A stretch of 64,000 bases of DNA from Candidatus Pedobacter colombiensis (GCA_029202485.1 CP119313.1:3100001-3164000); one strand, 5' to 3'. Positions 53,594-63,400 are shown, numbered from the stretch's first letter. Notes: generated by a model not told the origin, from the letters alone. Numbers and translations are program-made.

Positions 53594-54529
53594 ATGAAAA
53601 CGAAGGCTACTTATAATCGTGTTTTAAAACTGATGGGCAACCGTTTTGAGTTTACCGTAATTACTGACGATGAAGCTACGGGACAAAATGCAATTGATGC
53701 AGCCATAGCGGAGGTTAGCCGGATTGAAACATTACTCAGCACCTTTAAAGATGCCAGTCAAACCAGCCTGATCAATAAATATGCAGGGATAAAGCCGGTA
53801 AAAGTCGATATGGAAGTCATAAAGCTCATTCAGCGTTCAGTAAAGATATCTGACATTACCCAGGGTGCGTTTGACATTACCTATGGTTCCATTGATAAAA
53901 GCTTATGGAACTTTGATGTAAACATGACTTCTCTACCCGATTTCGAAACCGCATTACAATCGGTAAGCCTGATCAATTATCAGAACGTAATGATAGATAC
54001 TGAAAGTTCAACCGTGATGCTAAAAAACGAAGGAATGCGCATTGGATTTGGAGGTATAGGAAAGGGATATGCAGCCGATAAAGCTAAACAAATACTGCAA
54101 AACCTGGGAATTGAGCATGGAATAGTGAATGCCGCCGGCGACTTAATTACCTGGGGCCGCCAATTGACGGATACACCATGGACAATAGGCATTGCAGACC
54201 CAAATCAAAGCGACCGCCCTTTTTCGGCATTAAACATTAGCAATATGGCTATTGCCACATCCGGAAATTATGAAAAATATGCAACTATAAAGGGCCGGAA
54301 ATACTCACATACCATTGATCCAAAAACAGGCTTACCTGTGAGTGGAATTAAAAGTGTAAGTATCATTTGTCCCAGTGCTGAACTGGCTGATGCACTCGCT
54401 ACACCTATAATTGTAATGGGTGTTGAGGTAGGTCTTGATCTGATTAACCAACTGGAACAAATAGCCTGCATCATCATAGATGATAATGACCAGTTGTATA
54501 CTTCCAAAAATATTAATGTAAAACACTGA
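53594..54529 (+). CDS. apbE: FAD:protein FMN transferase (ApbE family)
   Basis: A 311-residue enzyme using the ATG at 53594, 7 bp after the thioredoxin stop; an earlier ATG at 53549 would overlap that gene by 38 nt. Family motifs are the N-terminal KLMGNRFEFTV, the GGIGKGYAADKAK loop, NAAGDLITWG, the SHTIDPKTGLPV metal/FAD region and a late DALATPIIVMG. ApbE transfers FMN from FAD to Thr/Ser in exported proteins. Neither start gives a clear signal peptide, unusual for a family that normally works outside the cytoplasm. Its most likely target is encoded in this operon, possibly the DUF3570 protein. Confidence 0.9.
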   Translation: MKTKATYNRVLKLMGNRFEFTVITDDEATGQNAIDAAIAEVSRIETLLSTFKDASQTSLINKYAGIKPVKVDMEVIKLIQRSVKISDITQGAFDITYGSIDKSLWNFDVNMTSLPDFETALQSVSLINYQNVMIDTESSTVMLKNEGMRIGFGGIGKGYAADKAKQILQNLGIEHGIVNAAGDLITWGRQLTDTPWTIGIADPNQSDRPFSALNISNMAIATSGNYEKYATIKGRKYSHTIDPKTGLPVSGIKSVSIICPSAELADALATPIIVMGVEVGLDLINQLEQIACIIIDDNDQLYTSKNINVKH

Positions 54530-54530
54530 T

Positions 54531-54761
54531 ATGAAAACGTCCATTCAACTATCTGTACTTCTGAGTGCAAGCATTTTTGTTCTTAGCCTATTCGAAGCTT
54601 GCACTGCAGTTAAACCCTATCAAAAAAACCGACTAAATGATGCCGAAATGGCGCTATCCTCCAGAACTGTGCAGAAATTTGAACAGAGTTTCCAATTATA
54701 TCGTGAGGGTGGTTCTGGTGCTAATGGCGGCAAAAGCGGTGGTGGCTGTGGTTGTAACTAA
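54531..54761 (+). CDS. DUF4266 small lipoprotein with GGGCGCN C-terminus
   Basis: A 76-residue protein whose ATG is 1 bp after the ApbE stop. The signal ends FEAC (Cys24, an atypical lipobox), followed by the DUF4266 hallmark TAVKPYQKNRLNDAEM. A short charged region leads to a Gly-rich tail GGSGANGGKSGGGCGCN, with two cysteines (Cys73 and Cys75) at the very end. The CGC tail could bind metal, form a disulfide (thioredoxin is in the operon) or be a modification site. There is no perfect flavinylation motif. The family is small and functionally uncharacterised to my knowledge. Confidence 0.88.
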   Translation: MKTSIQLSVLLSASIFVLSLFEACTAVKPYQKNRLNDAEMALSSRTVQKFEQSFQLYREGGSGANGGKSGGGCGCN

Positions 54762-54768
54762 TTAAATC

Positions 54769-55989
54769 ATGAGAAAGATCTATCTGCATGTACTCATGCT
54801 ATTCTTAGGCGTTTTAGGTGCCAATGGGCAAATTAAAATTAAACCCACTCCTTCCGACACCAGTAACTACCAAAGCAGGAAACTCAAAATTGATGAGATT
54901 AACCTGGTATCAGCCTATTACCATCAGGATGGTAACAACTCCGCTGTTACAGGTGGCATTGGGACTGAAAAACTAACTGATTTTGCAAATACTATAGATT
55001 TGCAATTGTCTAAATTTAACAAAGCAGGGAACAAAAACACCTTTTTCTTTGAACTGGGGATAGATCATTATACTTCCGCATCATCAGACAAGATCGATCC
55101 AAGTACGATTTCTTCTGCATCCATGTCCGATACACGCATTTATCCATCCTTAAACTGGACACACAGTAACGAGAAAACAGGAAATGCCTTTGGTTTTACG
55201 GGCTCCTTTTCAACTGAATACGATTATCATTCGTTAGGAGCAGGATTTAACCTTACCCGTTTATCTAAAGATAAAAATACACAGTTCGATCTTAAGTTGC
55301 AGGCATTTTTGGATACCTGGAAAGTAATTCTACCTATTGAACTAAGGGCTGCCACCAGTCTTACTAATGGTAGAGCACCTAAGGACGAAGGTTCTAGTCC
55401 GAGAAATTCATTCAGTGCTTCCTTCTCACTTTCACAGGTTATTAATCAAAGATTACAAGCACAGCTCATAATTGAACCCGCTTATCAGGAGGGCTTACTA
55501 GCTACCAAATACCAGCGTGTTTACTTTACAGATGGCTCTTTAAGGGCAGAGACCCTTCCTGATCAACGTTATAAATTACCCATTGCTGCAAGGGTAAATT
55601 ATTTTGCAACCGACCAGATCATCATCCGCAGTTATTACCGTTACTATATAGATAACTGGGGAATCAGGGCACATACAGCAGAACTGGAAGTTCCGGTAAA
55701 ATTAACCTCCTTTATATCCATAAGCCCATTTTATCGTTACAACAAACAAACCGGAACCCGGTATTTTGCTCCTTATGGGCAACATGCTCCCTCTGCAGAA
55801 TATTTTACCAGTGATTATGATCTGTCGGCACTAAATAGTAATTTTTATGGAGCCGGTATCCGTCTTGCCCCACCACATGGTGTTTTTGGATGGCAACATT
55901 TAAACATGTTGGAATTAAGATATGGACACTATAACAGATCAACAGGATTGGTTTCTAACATCATTACCTTAAATTTAAAAGTAAAATAA
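54769..55989 (+). CDS. DUF3570 outer-membrane beta-barrel with flavinylation-like motif
   Basis: A 406-residue protein with a signal peptide (about 1-20) and a continuous series of amphipathic strands from about 35 to the C-terminus, as in the DUF3570 family. At residues 99-105 DHYTSAS matches the ApbE target pattern Dxx[ST]xA[ST] (Gly replaced by Ser), and a second near match lies at 112-118. Seven bp separate it from the DUF4266 gene, and it is last in the operon. A barrel together with a flavin transferase, a Rieske protein and a Cys-tailed lipoprotein suggests redox work at the outer membrane. That role is inference; family membership is firmer. Confidence 0.85.
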   Translation: MRKIYLHVLMLFLGVLGANGQIKIKPTPSDTSNYQSRKLKIDEINLVSAYYHQDGNNSAVTGGIGTEKLTDFANTIDLQLSKFNKAGNKNTFFFELGIDHYTSASSDKIDPSTISSASMSDTRIYPSLNWTHSNEKTGNAFGFTGSFSTEYDYHSLGAGFNLTRLSKDKNTQFDLKLQAFLDTWKVILPIELRAATSLTNGRAPKDEGSSPRNSFSASFSLSQVINQRLQAQLIIEPAYQEGLLATKYQRVYFTDGSLRAETLPDQRYKLPIAARVNYFATDQIIIRSYYRYYIDNWGIRAHTAELEVPVKLTSFISISPFYRYNKQTGTRYFAPYGQHAPSAEYFTSDYDLSALNSNFYGAGIRLAPPHGVFGWQHLNMLELRYGHYNRSTGLVSNIITLNLKVK

Positions 55990-56020
55990 AGCGAACTTGA
56001 CCTGAAAAACTCAATTTATC

Positions 56021-56707
56021 TCAACTAATTATTTTTGCAATCCCAAAGGCAGCAGCAGCAGCAATCAATCCTATAGCTGTCACTTTCAAAGCACCCATCA
56101 ACGGTGGCTGCCCGGTAACCTTGCTTTTAAAATAACCGAATACGAACAAGCAAATTGTAGTGATCACCGCCGAAAGCATTAATCCATTATGCGGATGGTC
56201 AGTAAAAAAATAGGCAGATAAAGGCAGCATTCCGCCTACCACATAAGCCAGTCCAATGGTGATGGCTGAATTTCTCGCCCGGTTGGGATTAGGCTCCTCC
56301 AGGCCCAGTTCAAATTTCATCATAAAATCTACCCACTTCTTTTTATCCTTGCTTAGGGCTTGCACAATCAGCTCCTGCCCTGCTTCATCAATACCATAAT
56401 CTGCAAAAATAGCTTTTACTTCCGCCCGCTCTTCCTCCGGCATATCCTGTACTTCCTGATACTCCCGCTTCAATTCACTCTCATAATGCTCCAACTCCGT
56501 TCTCCCGGCCAAATAGCCACCCAATCCCATAGCAATGCAACCGGCAACAATCTCAGCGATTCCGGCAGTGATTACAATGGTATTGCTACTAACAGCCCCG
56601 CTTAAACCTGCTGCAAGTGCAAATGGCACCGTTAATCCATCACTCATTCCAATCACCATATCTGTGATGAAATCCGAGCTTTCCAAATGTTTTTCTGCGT
56701 GTTTCAA
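56021..56707 (-). CDS. VIT1/CCC1-family iron/manganese transporter
   Basis: A 228-residue membrane protein. Five hydrophobic helices carry VIGMSDGLTVPFALAAGLSG (helix 1), ITAGIAEIVAGCIAMGLGGYLAGRTE (helix 2), and an internal charged domain rich in Glu (about 75-135, QEVQDMPEEERAEVKAIF) that in this family binds metal. Members export Fe2+ or Mn2+ from the cytoplasm. Neighbours are outward ion transporters (NhaP and Ca2+/H+ exchangers), so this part of the window handles cations. The 151-bp gap to the divergent NhaP gene holds both promoters. Confidence 0.9.
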   Translation of the reverse strand: MKHAEKHLESSDFITDMVIGMSDGLTVPFALAAGLSGAVSSNTIVITAGIAEIVAGCIAMGLGGYLAGRTELEHYESELKREYQEVQDMPEEERAEVKAIFADYGIDEAGQELIVQALSKDKKKWVDFMMKFELGLEEPNPNRARNSAITIGLAYVVGGMLPLSAYFFTDHPHNGLMLSAVITTICLFVFGYFKSKVTGQPPLMGALKVTAIGLIAAAAAFGIAKIIS

Positions 56708-56823
56708 AATGTAAAATTTTATGTAGGCTTTTTCGTCTTGCTTGTAAGATACAAATTACGAATTTCAGACAGACAATTGAAAATTTCAAAATAAAATACA
56801 AATGGGTAGCTATTTTCAGCCTA

Positions 56824-56831
56824 TACTTTTG
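56824..56831 (+). promoter_or_regulatory. Candidate -7 element of the Na+/H+ antiporter gene
   Basis: TACTTTTG matches TAnnTTTG at every fixed position and lies 27 bp before the ATG at 56859. No clear -33 TTG was found at the usual spacing. Confidence 0.45.
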
Positions 56832-56858
56832 TATATTATTTAAATATTTAGATATAAT

Positions 56859-58433
56859 ATGATAGCAAATTTCCCTTTTTATCTGAGCTTAATTATAGCT
56901 ATTGTATTGCTGATCATGTTGGCAAATAAAATAAAAGTAGCCTACCCGGTTTTACTGGTAGTGGCAGGATTGGCTATCAGTCTTATTCCAGGCATACCGG
57001 CTTTACATATTGACCCTGAACTCATCTTCTTAATCTTTTTACCGCCATTGTTATATGAAGCTGCCTGGGCTGTTTCCTGGAAAGAAATGTGGCGTTGGCG
57101 ACGCATCATCGTGAGCTTTGCTTTTATCGTAGTATTTCTTACCGCACTATCGGTAGCATTTGCGGCCAATCATTTTATACCCGGTTTTTCTCTGGCTTTA
57201 GGCTTCCTGCTTGGCGGCATAGTATCTCCACCAGATGCAGTAAGTGCGGGAGCCATATTGAAATTTGTAAAAGTACCTAAAAGATTGTCCTCTATTTTAG
57301 AGGGTGAAAGTTTGCTGAATGACGCTTCGTCACTGATTATTTTTCGCTTTGCGTTAATAGCTGTGGCTACAGGTCAATTTATCTGGCAAGAAGCTGCACT
57401 AAGCTTTAGCTGGATGCTGATTGGTGGAGTGGCTATCGGTTTGCTTGTTGGATGGATTTTTATGAAGGCACATAAATATTTGCCCACTGATGCCAATACC
57501 GATATTGTATTGACAATTGTCACACCTTATCTGATGTACCTTGCCGCTGAAGAGGTATACAGCTCAGGTGTACTTGCTGTCGTAAGTGGCGGCTTGCTGC
57601 TCTCCAACAAGCGGCATCTATTTCTAAGCAGTACTTCGCGCCTGCGTGGGGTAAATGTTTGGGAAAGCCTTTGTTTCGTATTGAACGGATTAGTATTTAT
57701 GCTTATAGGATTGGACCTGCCCCAAATTACTGCAGGACTGGAAGGTGTAAGCATTTCATCTGCAATTGGCTATGGTGTACTAATTACAGTCGTATTGATA
57801 TTGGGACGAATATTATCGGCTTATGGTGCAGTGATTGTTACCCTCATTGCGCGTAATTTTATCACCGTTGCTGATGCAAGAAATCCAGGCTACAAAGTTC
57901 CTATAATTATTGGCTGGACTGGTATGCGTGGAGTGGTATCTCTAGCTGCTGCATTATCGATTCCTGTACAATTGGCTGATGGTTCTGCATTTCCACAGCG
58001 CAACCTCATTCTCTTTATTACATTTATTGTTATCCTGTTAACCTTATTGCTACAAGGATTAACCTTACCATATTTAATCAGAAAAATACAAATTCCCAAT
58101 CTTGATGAAACCTTGCCGGAAGAGCAAGTGTATCATACCATAAAAAAGCAATTGGCCGAACATGCCCTGTTACATTTAAGAACCAATTATAGTAAACAGC
58201 TCAATCATCAACCTGCACTGCAGCAAATGGCGCTTAAATGGGAACAAAATAGTGCCATAGGCGAGGATGAATTCATGGCTGAAGAATGCAAGGTGATATA
58301 CATTGATATCCTTAACCAGCAAAGGCAATGGCTGATGAACAAAAACAGAGATGAAGCAGTGCTAGATGAAGAAATTATCCGTAAGCATTTGAAATATCTC
58401 GATCTGGAAGAAGAAAAGCTGCAGTTTATGTAA
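56859..58433 (+). CDS. Na+/H+ antiporter, NhaP/CPA1 family
   Basis: A 524-residue protein with about 12 hydrophobic helices (1-410) and a hydrophilic C-terminal tail (about 415-524). Key CPA1 motifs are FLPPLLYEAAW, SPPDAVSAGAIL and EGESLLNDASSLI (the ND pair), and RGVVSLAAALSIP. It exchanges Na+ (or K+) for protons and helps regulate pH and salt. The tail is highly charged with no recognised domain. It has a clear -7 box upstream. It converges on the Ca2+/H+ antiporter gene with 9 bp between the stops. Confidence 0.92.
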   Translation: MIANFPFYLSLIIAIVLLIMLANKIKVAYPVLLVVAGLAISLIPGIPALHIDPELIFLIFLPPLLYEAAWAVSWKEMWRWRRIIVSFAFIVVFLTALSVAFAANHFIPGFSLALGFLLGGIVSPPDAVSAGAILKFVKVPKRLSSILEGESLLNDASSLIIFRFALIAVATGQFIWQEAALSFSWMLIGGVAIGLLVGWIFMKAHKYLPTDANTDIVLTIVTPYLMYLAAEEVYSSGVLAVVSGGLLLSNKRHLFLSSTSRLRGVNVWESLCFVLNGLVFMLIGLDLPQITAGLEGVSISSAIGYGVLITVVLILGRILSAYGAVIVTLIARNFITVADARNPGYKVPIIIGWTGMRGVVSLAAALSIPVQLADGSAFPQRNLILFITFIVILLTLLLQGLTLPYLIRKIQIPNLDETLPEEQVYHTIKKQLAEHALLHLRTNYSKQLNHQPALQQMALKWEQNSAIGEDEFMAEECKVIYIDILNQQRQWLMNKNRDEAVLDEEIIRKHLKYLDLEEEKLQFM

Positions 58434-58442
58434 AGTAATAAA

Positions 58443-59528
58443 TTAAGGGGCTATAATGGTGAAAAGATAAACCATAAATATCACCATCAGTACGATACCC
58501 TGCAATATATTGGTACGACCAGTTGCCAGCGAAAGCATGATGGTAAACTGTGCCAGGAGCAACAATACGGTCGCCTTCATATCAATTCCCAGGGTAATGG
58601 TCATTCCTGTTACCATAGATACAATTGCAACGGCCGGAATAGTCAAACCTATACTGGCCAATGCAGACCCCAAAGCCAGGTTCAGACTGGTTTGTAAACG
58701 GTTCTTTCTCGCTGCACGATAGGCCGCAAGCCCTTCAGGTAACAATACTACCGCAGCAATGATTACCCCAACCAATGATTTTGGCGCACCTAAGTTAACT
58801 ACTGCATTTTCTATATCCGGTGCCAGGGCCTTTGCAAGCAACACCACAATCCCAAGAGATAAAATCAATAAAAAAGTACTCCATAATGCGACTTTAGTAG
58901 TTGGTGGCTCAGCATGTACCTCCTCATTCCCATCATCCCCCGGAGGTAAAAAGAAATCGCGGTGCCTGATGGTCTGGACCATTATAAAAGCACCATACAA
59001 TACCAGGCACACTACAGCCACAAAAATAAGCTGAGCCGGAGTGTATTCAGGGCCAACCTTACTTGTCGTATAATTTGGAAGAATTAACGTCAACACCAAT
59101 ATCGCTGTAAGGGTCACCACAGCTGCACTTACCCCCGGCAAACTAAATACCTGTTCTTTAAACTTAGCGCCCCCCACCAATAAGCACAAACCAATAATTC
59201 CGGTTAAAATAATCATCACTGCAGCCAGAACCGTATCACGGGCAAGTGCAGCCGTATCCGGGCCACCGGTTAGCATTAGCGAAACAATTAGTGCAACCTC
59301 AATTACCGTAATTGCAAGTGCGAGCAGTAAAGTACCAAATGGCTCCCCAACACGGTGAGCGATAACTTCAGCATGATGCACTGCAGCAAGTACTGCAGCA
59401 ATAAGTACAGCAGCAAGAAAGAATGTGTATAAAATCCCCAAATCCAATGAAATACCAAAATAGGCTAGCCAGGCTACGATTGGGGATAGAATGGTCCATA
59501 AGGGTAGTGGTAATTTTTTGTTCATCAA
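58443..59528 (-). CDS. chaA: Ca2+/H+ (Na+,K+/H+) antiporter, ChaA/CaCA family
   Basis: A 361-residue protein with about 11 hydrophobic helices, close to ChaA in length. The two alpha-repeats are present: EPFGTLLLALAITVIEVALI (conserved Glu of repeat 1) and VVLLPEGLAAYRAARKNRLQ followed by LNLALGSALASIGLTIP (repeat 2). A short acidic loop (PPGDDGNEEVHAEPP) lies between the halves and may bind calcium. It extrudes Ca2+ (and possibly Na+) in exchange for protons. It is divergent from the carbonic anhydrase gene across 152 bp. The symbol is by family resemblance. Confidence 0.88.
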   Translation of the reverse strand: MMNKKLPLPLWTILSPIVAWLAYFGISLDLGILYTFFLAAVLIAAVLAAVHHAEVIAHRVGEPFGTLLLALAITVIEVALIVSLMLTGGPDTAALARDTVLAAVMIILTGIIGLCLLVGGAKFKEQVFSLPGVSAAVVTLTAILVLTLILPNYTTSKVGPEYTPAQLIFVAVVCLVLYGAFIMVQTIRHRDFFLPPGDDGNEEVHAEPPTTKVALWSTFLLILSLGIVVLLAKALAPDIENAVVNLGAPKSLVGVIIAAVVLLPEGLAAYRAARKNRLQTSLNLALGSALASIGLTIPAVAIVSMVTGMTITLGIDMKATVLLLLAQFTIMLSLATGRTNILQGIVLMVIFMVYLFTIIAP

Positions 59529-59680
59529 TTTGAATTTAAGTAAAAAACTGAATATTAAACTACGACTACAATTATTGTGCTGGAAACATAAATATAACGT
59601 AACATTTTATTAGAAATAAAAAACCATTTTACTTATATGCAGTTAATAACTTCATAAAATAAATTTTAACCCATAACATC

Positions 59681-60442
59681 ATGAGCATTTCAAAACTACT
59701 TATGACCTCTCTGATCTTCGGAGTAACTGGTTTAGTTGCATGTCATAATAAACCCCTTCCCCTAAGTAGCAGGAGAGAAATTAGTGAAACAATTGAAATA
59801 GACAGTACTGATGTACTTTCTGAAAAAGTTTTAACTGCTGAGCAACAGGCGGCATTGACCCCGGATACGGTCTTAACCATCCTCAAAAAAGGAAATGAAG
59901 ATTTTGTTTCCGATGCCTTAACAATTCGTAATAATTCAGGTAGAATTCGTGAAGCAGCACTAGGACAATACCCTAAAGCTGTAATTCTATCATGCCTGGA
60001 TTCCCGTGTACCGGTAGAAGATGTCTTTCATCGGGGAATTGGAGACCTTTTTGTGGCCAGGGTAGCCGGAAATATTGTAAACGAGGATATTTTAGGAAGC
60101 CTGGAGTATGCCTGCAAGGTATCAGGTGCGAAGGTCATTGTTGTATTGGGACACGAACATTGCGGAGCGATAAAATCAGCAATTGAAGATGTCAAGCTTG
60201 GAAACATTACAGCTTTACTATCAAAAATCCGTCCCGTAGTAATTTCCGATACTCAATTCAAAGGAGAAAAAAACACTAAAAATGAAGCCTATGTTCATCA
60301 CATTTGCCTCGAAAATGTAAAGCTCAGTATCCGGAATATCAGGGAAAAGAGTCCTATCTTAAAGGAGATGGAAACAAAAGGAGAGATTAAAATTGTTGGT
60401 GGTATTTATAAAATGGAAACCGGCAAAGTTGATTTTCTTTAA
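59681..60442 (+). CDS. Lipoprotein beta-class carbonic anhydrase
   Basis: A 253-residue enzyme with a lipoprotein signal ending GLVAC (Cys21), then a linker of about 40 residues. The catalytic domain has zinc ligands Cys105, His158 and Cys161 (ILSCLDSRVP, LGHEHCGA) and the Asp107-Arg109 dyad. It interconverts CO2 and bicarbonate. Most beta-carbonic anhydrases are cytoplasmic, so surface or periplasmic anchoring is notable. Being beside a Ca2+/H+ antiporter suggests a shared role in pH or carbonate balance. Its stop overlaps the convergent HTCS gene by 4 nt. Confidence 0.92.
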   Translation: MSISKLLMTSLIFGVTGLVACHNKPLPLSSRREISETIEIDSTDVLSEKVLTAEQQAALTPDTVLTILKKGNEDFVSDALTIRNNSGRIREAALGQYPKAVILSCLDSRVPVEDVFHRGIGDLFVARVAGNIVNEDILGSLEYACKVSGAKVIVVLGHEHCGAIKSAIEDVKLGNITALLSKIRPVVISDTQFKGEKNTKNEAYVHHICLENVKLSIRNIREKSPILKEMETKGEIKIVGGIYKMETGKVDFL

Positions 60443-63400
60443 GTTTGTTTCTTTTTCGAACTGATATATTCAGTAGGCAACATATCATATTTTCCCTTGA
60501 AGGATTTAGAAAAATAATTAGGCGTAGCAAAACCTACACAATAAGCAATTTGCGCAATATTCATATCGCTTTTTTCTAATAAAACTAAAGCCTTTTCCAA
60601 TTTTACAGTACGAATAAACTCTATTGGAGTAGAGCCTGTAATTTCTAATATCTTACGATACAATGTCCCCCTACCCATACCTATACTTTTGCTTAGATTT
60701 TCAACAGATAACATAGGGTCTGTTAAATTATCCTCTATATACAAGATAACTTTATTTAAAAACTTCTCATTATCAGATGTAATCTCCATTTCCGGCGATA
60801 AAACTTTAATCTGTTTACTATAGGTTTCTCTAAATTTCTGATTCAGTTTTAAAATATTACGTATTTTAACATTCAAGATATCAAAATTAATGGGCTTAGT
60901 CATGTAATCATTTGCTCCGGTTTCTAAGCCATCTAATTGCTCCTGCTCACCTGTTATGGCCGTCAAAAGTATTACTGGGATATGATTGGTTCGTTTATCA
61001 GACTTTATTTTATTAGTTAACTCTATCCCATTCATATATGGCATACTAATATCGCTGATGATCACTTCCGGATGATGGTACAAAGCTTGCTGCCACCCCT
61101 CTTTACCATTAGATGCTTCAATTACCTTGTACCTGTTTTGTAAATTATCTTTTAAGTAATATCTAAACTCTTCATTATCCTCTACAATTAATACCTTAAC
61201 TAAGCCATTTACTTTTTCATCTGCAAGCTCCTGTGGTATAGTAATCTTTTCATCCGTAGCGACTGTACCTAAATCTTCTTTTAATTCTGCGATCTCTTCT
61301 TCTCCTGCTATTAAAGGAATCTCTACAATAAAAGTCGCTCCTTTACCTACTTCGCTTTCTATAGTAATAGTCCCCCCATGCAACTCCACAAACTCTTTGG
61401 TAATAGATAAGCCTATGCCACTTCCTTGGTTCAGAATAGATGTATTCACCTCATTCTGAAAAAATCTCGCAAAGACGCTCTCATGGTATTCGGCCGGAAT
61501 ACCAACTCCGTTATCCTTTACCTTTATCGTAAACCACTGTTTATCTCCACCTGAATATGTTTTTCTACTTCGCTCTAACTCCACCTTTACATAACCACCT
61601 TCATTCGTAAACTTAAATGCATTGGATAATAAATTAAACAATATACGTTCCATCTTATCGGTATCGAAAAAGGTATAAAACTCCTCCAATTCACTTATAT
61701 AGTATAATCTAACCTTCTTCTTATCTGATAGGTCTTTAAATGAATCTATCAATTCCTGGAGAAAAGAAACGAGTTCTCCTTTTTGCAAATGAAGGGTAAG
61801 CTCTTTCTCATCCATCTTTCTAAAATCCAATAACTGATTCACCAGATTTAGTAGCCTTCTCGTATTCCGTTTTATGGTAGAAGCTTGTTCAATCACATCT
61901 ACAATAGAACCTCCATTTAATATTTTGTCAACCGGAGCCATTATTAACGAAATTGGAGTTCTAAACTCATGACTCAAATTTGTTAAAAACTTAAGCTTCA
62001 TTTTATCTAATTCATACTGTCTTTGTACTTCATGTTTCTCCTGTTCAAATACTTGCTTGGCTTTTAAAATCTCCTGTTCCCTTTGGTATTTTCTTTCTAT
62101 CTTTTTTATCCCTAAATACCTGATAAATAATACCGATCCGACTATGCTTAAAGCATAAAAGATATAAGCTATAGGACTTAACCAAAAAGGAGGATGTACA
62201 ACCACCTTTATAGAACTTCCCTGCTCATTCCATATCCCGTCATTATTGCTTCCTTTTGCTTTGAAGGTATATGTTCCAGGGCTTAAATTGGTATAAGAAG
62301 CAACTTTGGCTGAGCCAACATAATTCCATTCTTTATCATATCCTTCCAGTTGATAAGCGTACTTATTTTCTTGTGAACTAGTAAAATTTAAAGCCACATA
62401 GCTAATAGAAAAGTTTTGTTTATACGATAAATCTATTTTATCCGCGATTGATATATGCTTTTTTAAAAATGTAGAATCTTCTGAGACAATGATAGATTTA
62501 TTATTGACTTTTAGTTCTGTAAAAACAATCGGAGGAATATTATAATTAGTTTTAATATTAGAAGGGCTGAAATAATTAAACCCTTCAATTCCTCCAAAGA
62601 AAAGTGTTCCATCAGTAGTTTTTAACCCAGAAGCTCTAACAAAGTTGTTATTTTGTAAACCATTATGGTAAGTATAGTTTTTAATCTTTTTATTTTTAGG
62701 TGAAAAACTGCTAATCCCCACATTGGTACTTAACCAAATCAATCCATTATTATCTTCTAAAACTTTATAAACTTCAGGATTACTCAGTCCTTCTTTTTCC
62801 GAGTAATTTTCAAAAGAATCCAGCTCTTCATTAAAACGATAAAAACCTTGTCCTACGCTTCCTAACCATAGATTATTCTTTGAATCAACATAAAGGCTCT
62901 GTATAGAGTTGGACGTTAAATTCGAGTTGTTTTTATTGTAAATTTTAATCAAATGACTTTCAGGGTTATATTTTGCTACCCCAACACCTTGAGAGGCAAT
63001 CCAAATATTCCCTTTTTTGTCCTCAACTATTGCTCTCACATACCAGTGAAATGCAAACTCCTTATTTTTAAAAAACTGTTTAGAGTTATAAAGATGTTTT
63101 TCATTTTGATCATAGATCTTTACACCACCTCCATTGGTACCAATCCAGATACGGTTTTTGCTATCTTCCAATAAACAAAAAACATCATTATTATCTTCAT
63201 CATTTTGATTCTCTCCTTTTAAAAATTGTTCAATCTTATTTGTTTGAAGATCTTTAATGAGCAATCCATTTAAAAAAGTTCCTATCCAAAGTTTGTTGTT
63301 TTTGGTTTTTAAGAGGCTTAAAATAGTTAATTTATGCTGCGCTGGATTCTGCTGATTGGGAAGTTCCACTGGATAGACCATTTCCTTATTTTTATCAAAT

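Noticed and set aside
54618..54660. Possible flavinylation site in DUF4266 (DAEMAL)
   Set aside because: The pattern needs Ser/Thr at the last position and a small residue before Ala; here it ends in Leu, so it does not fit.
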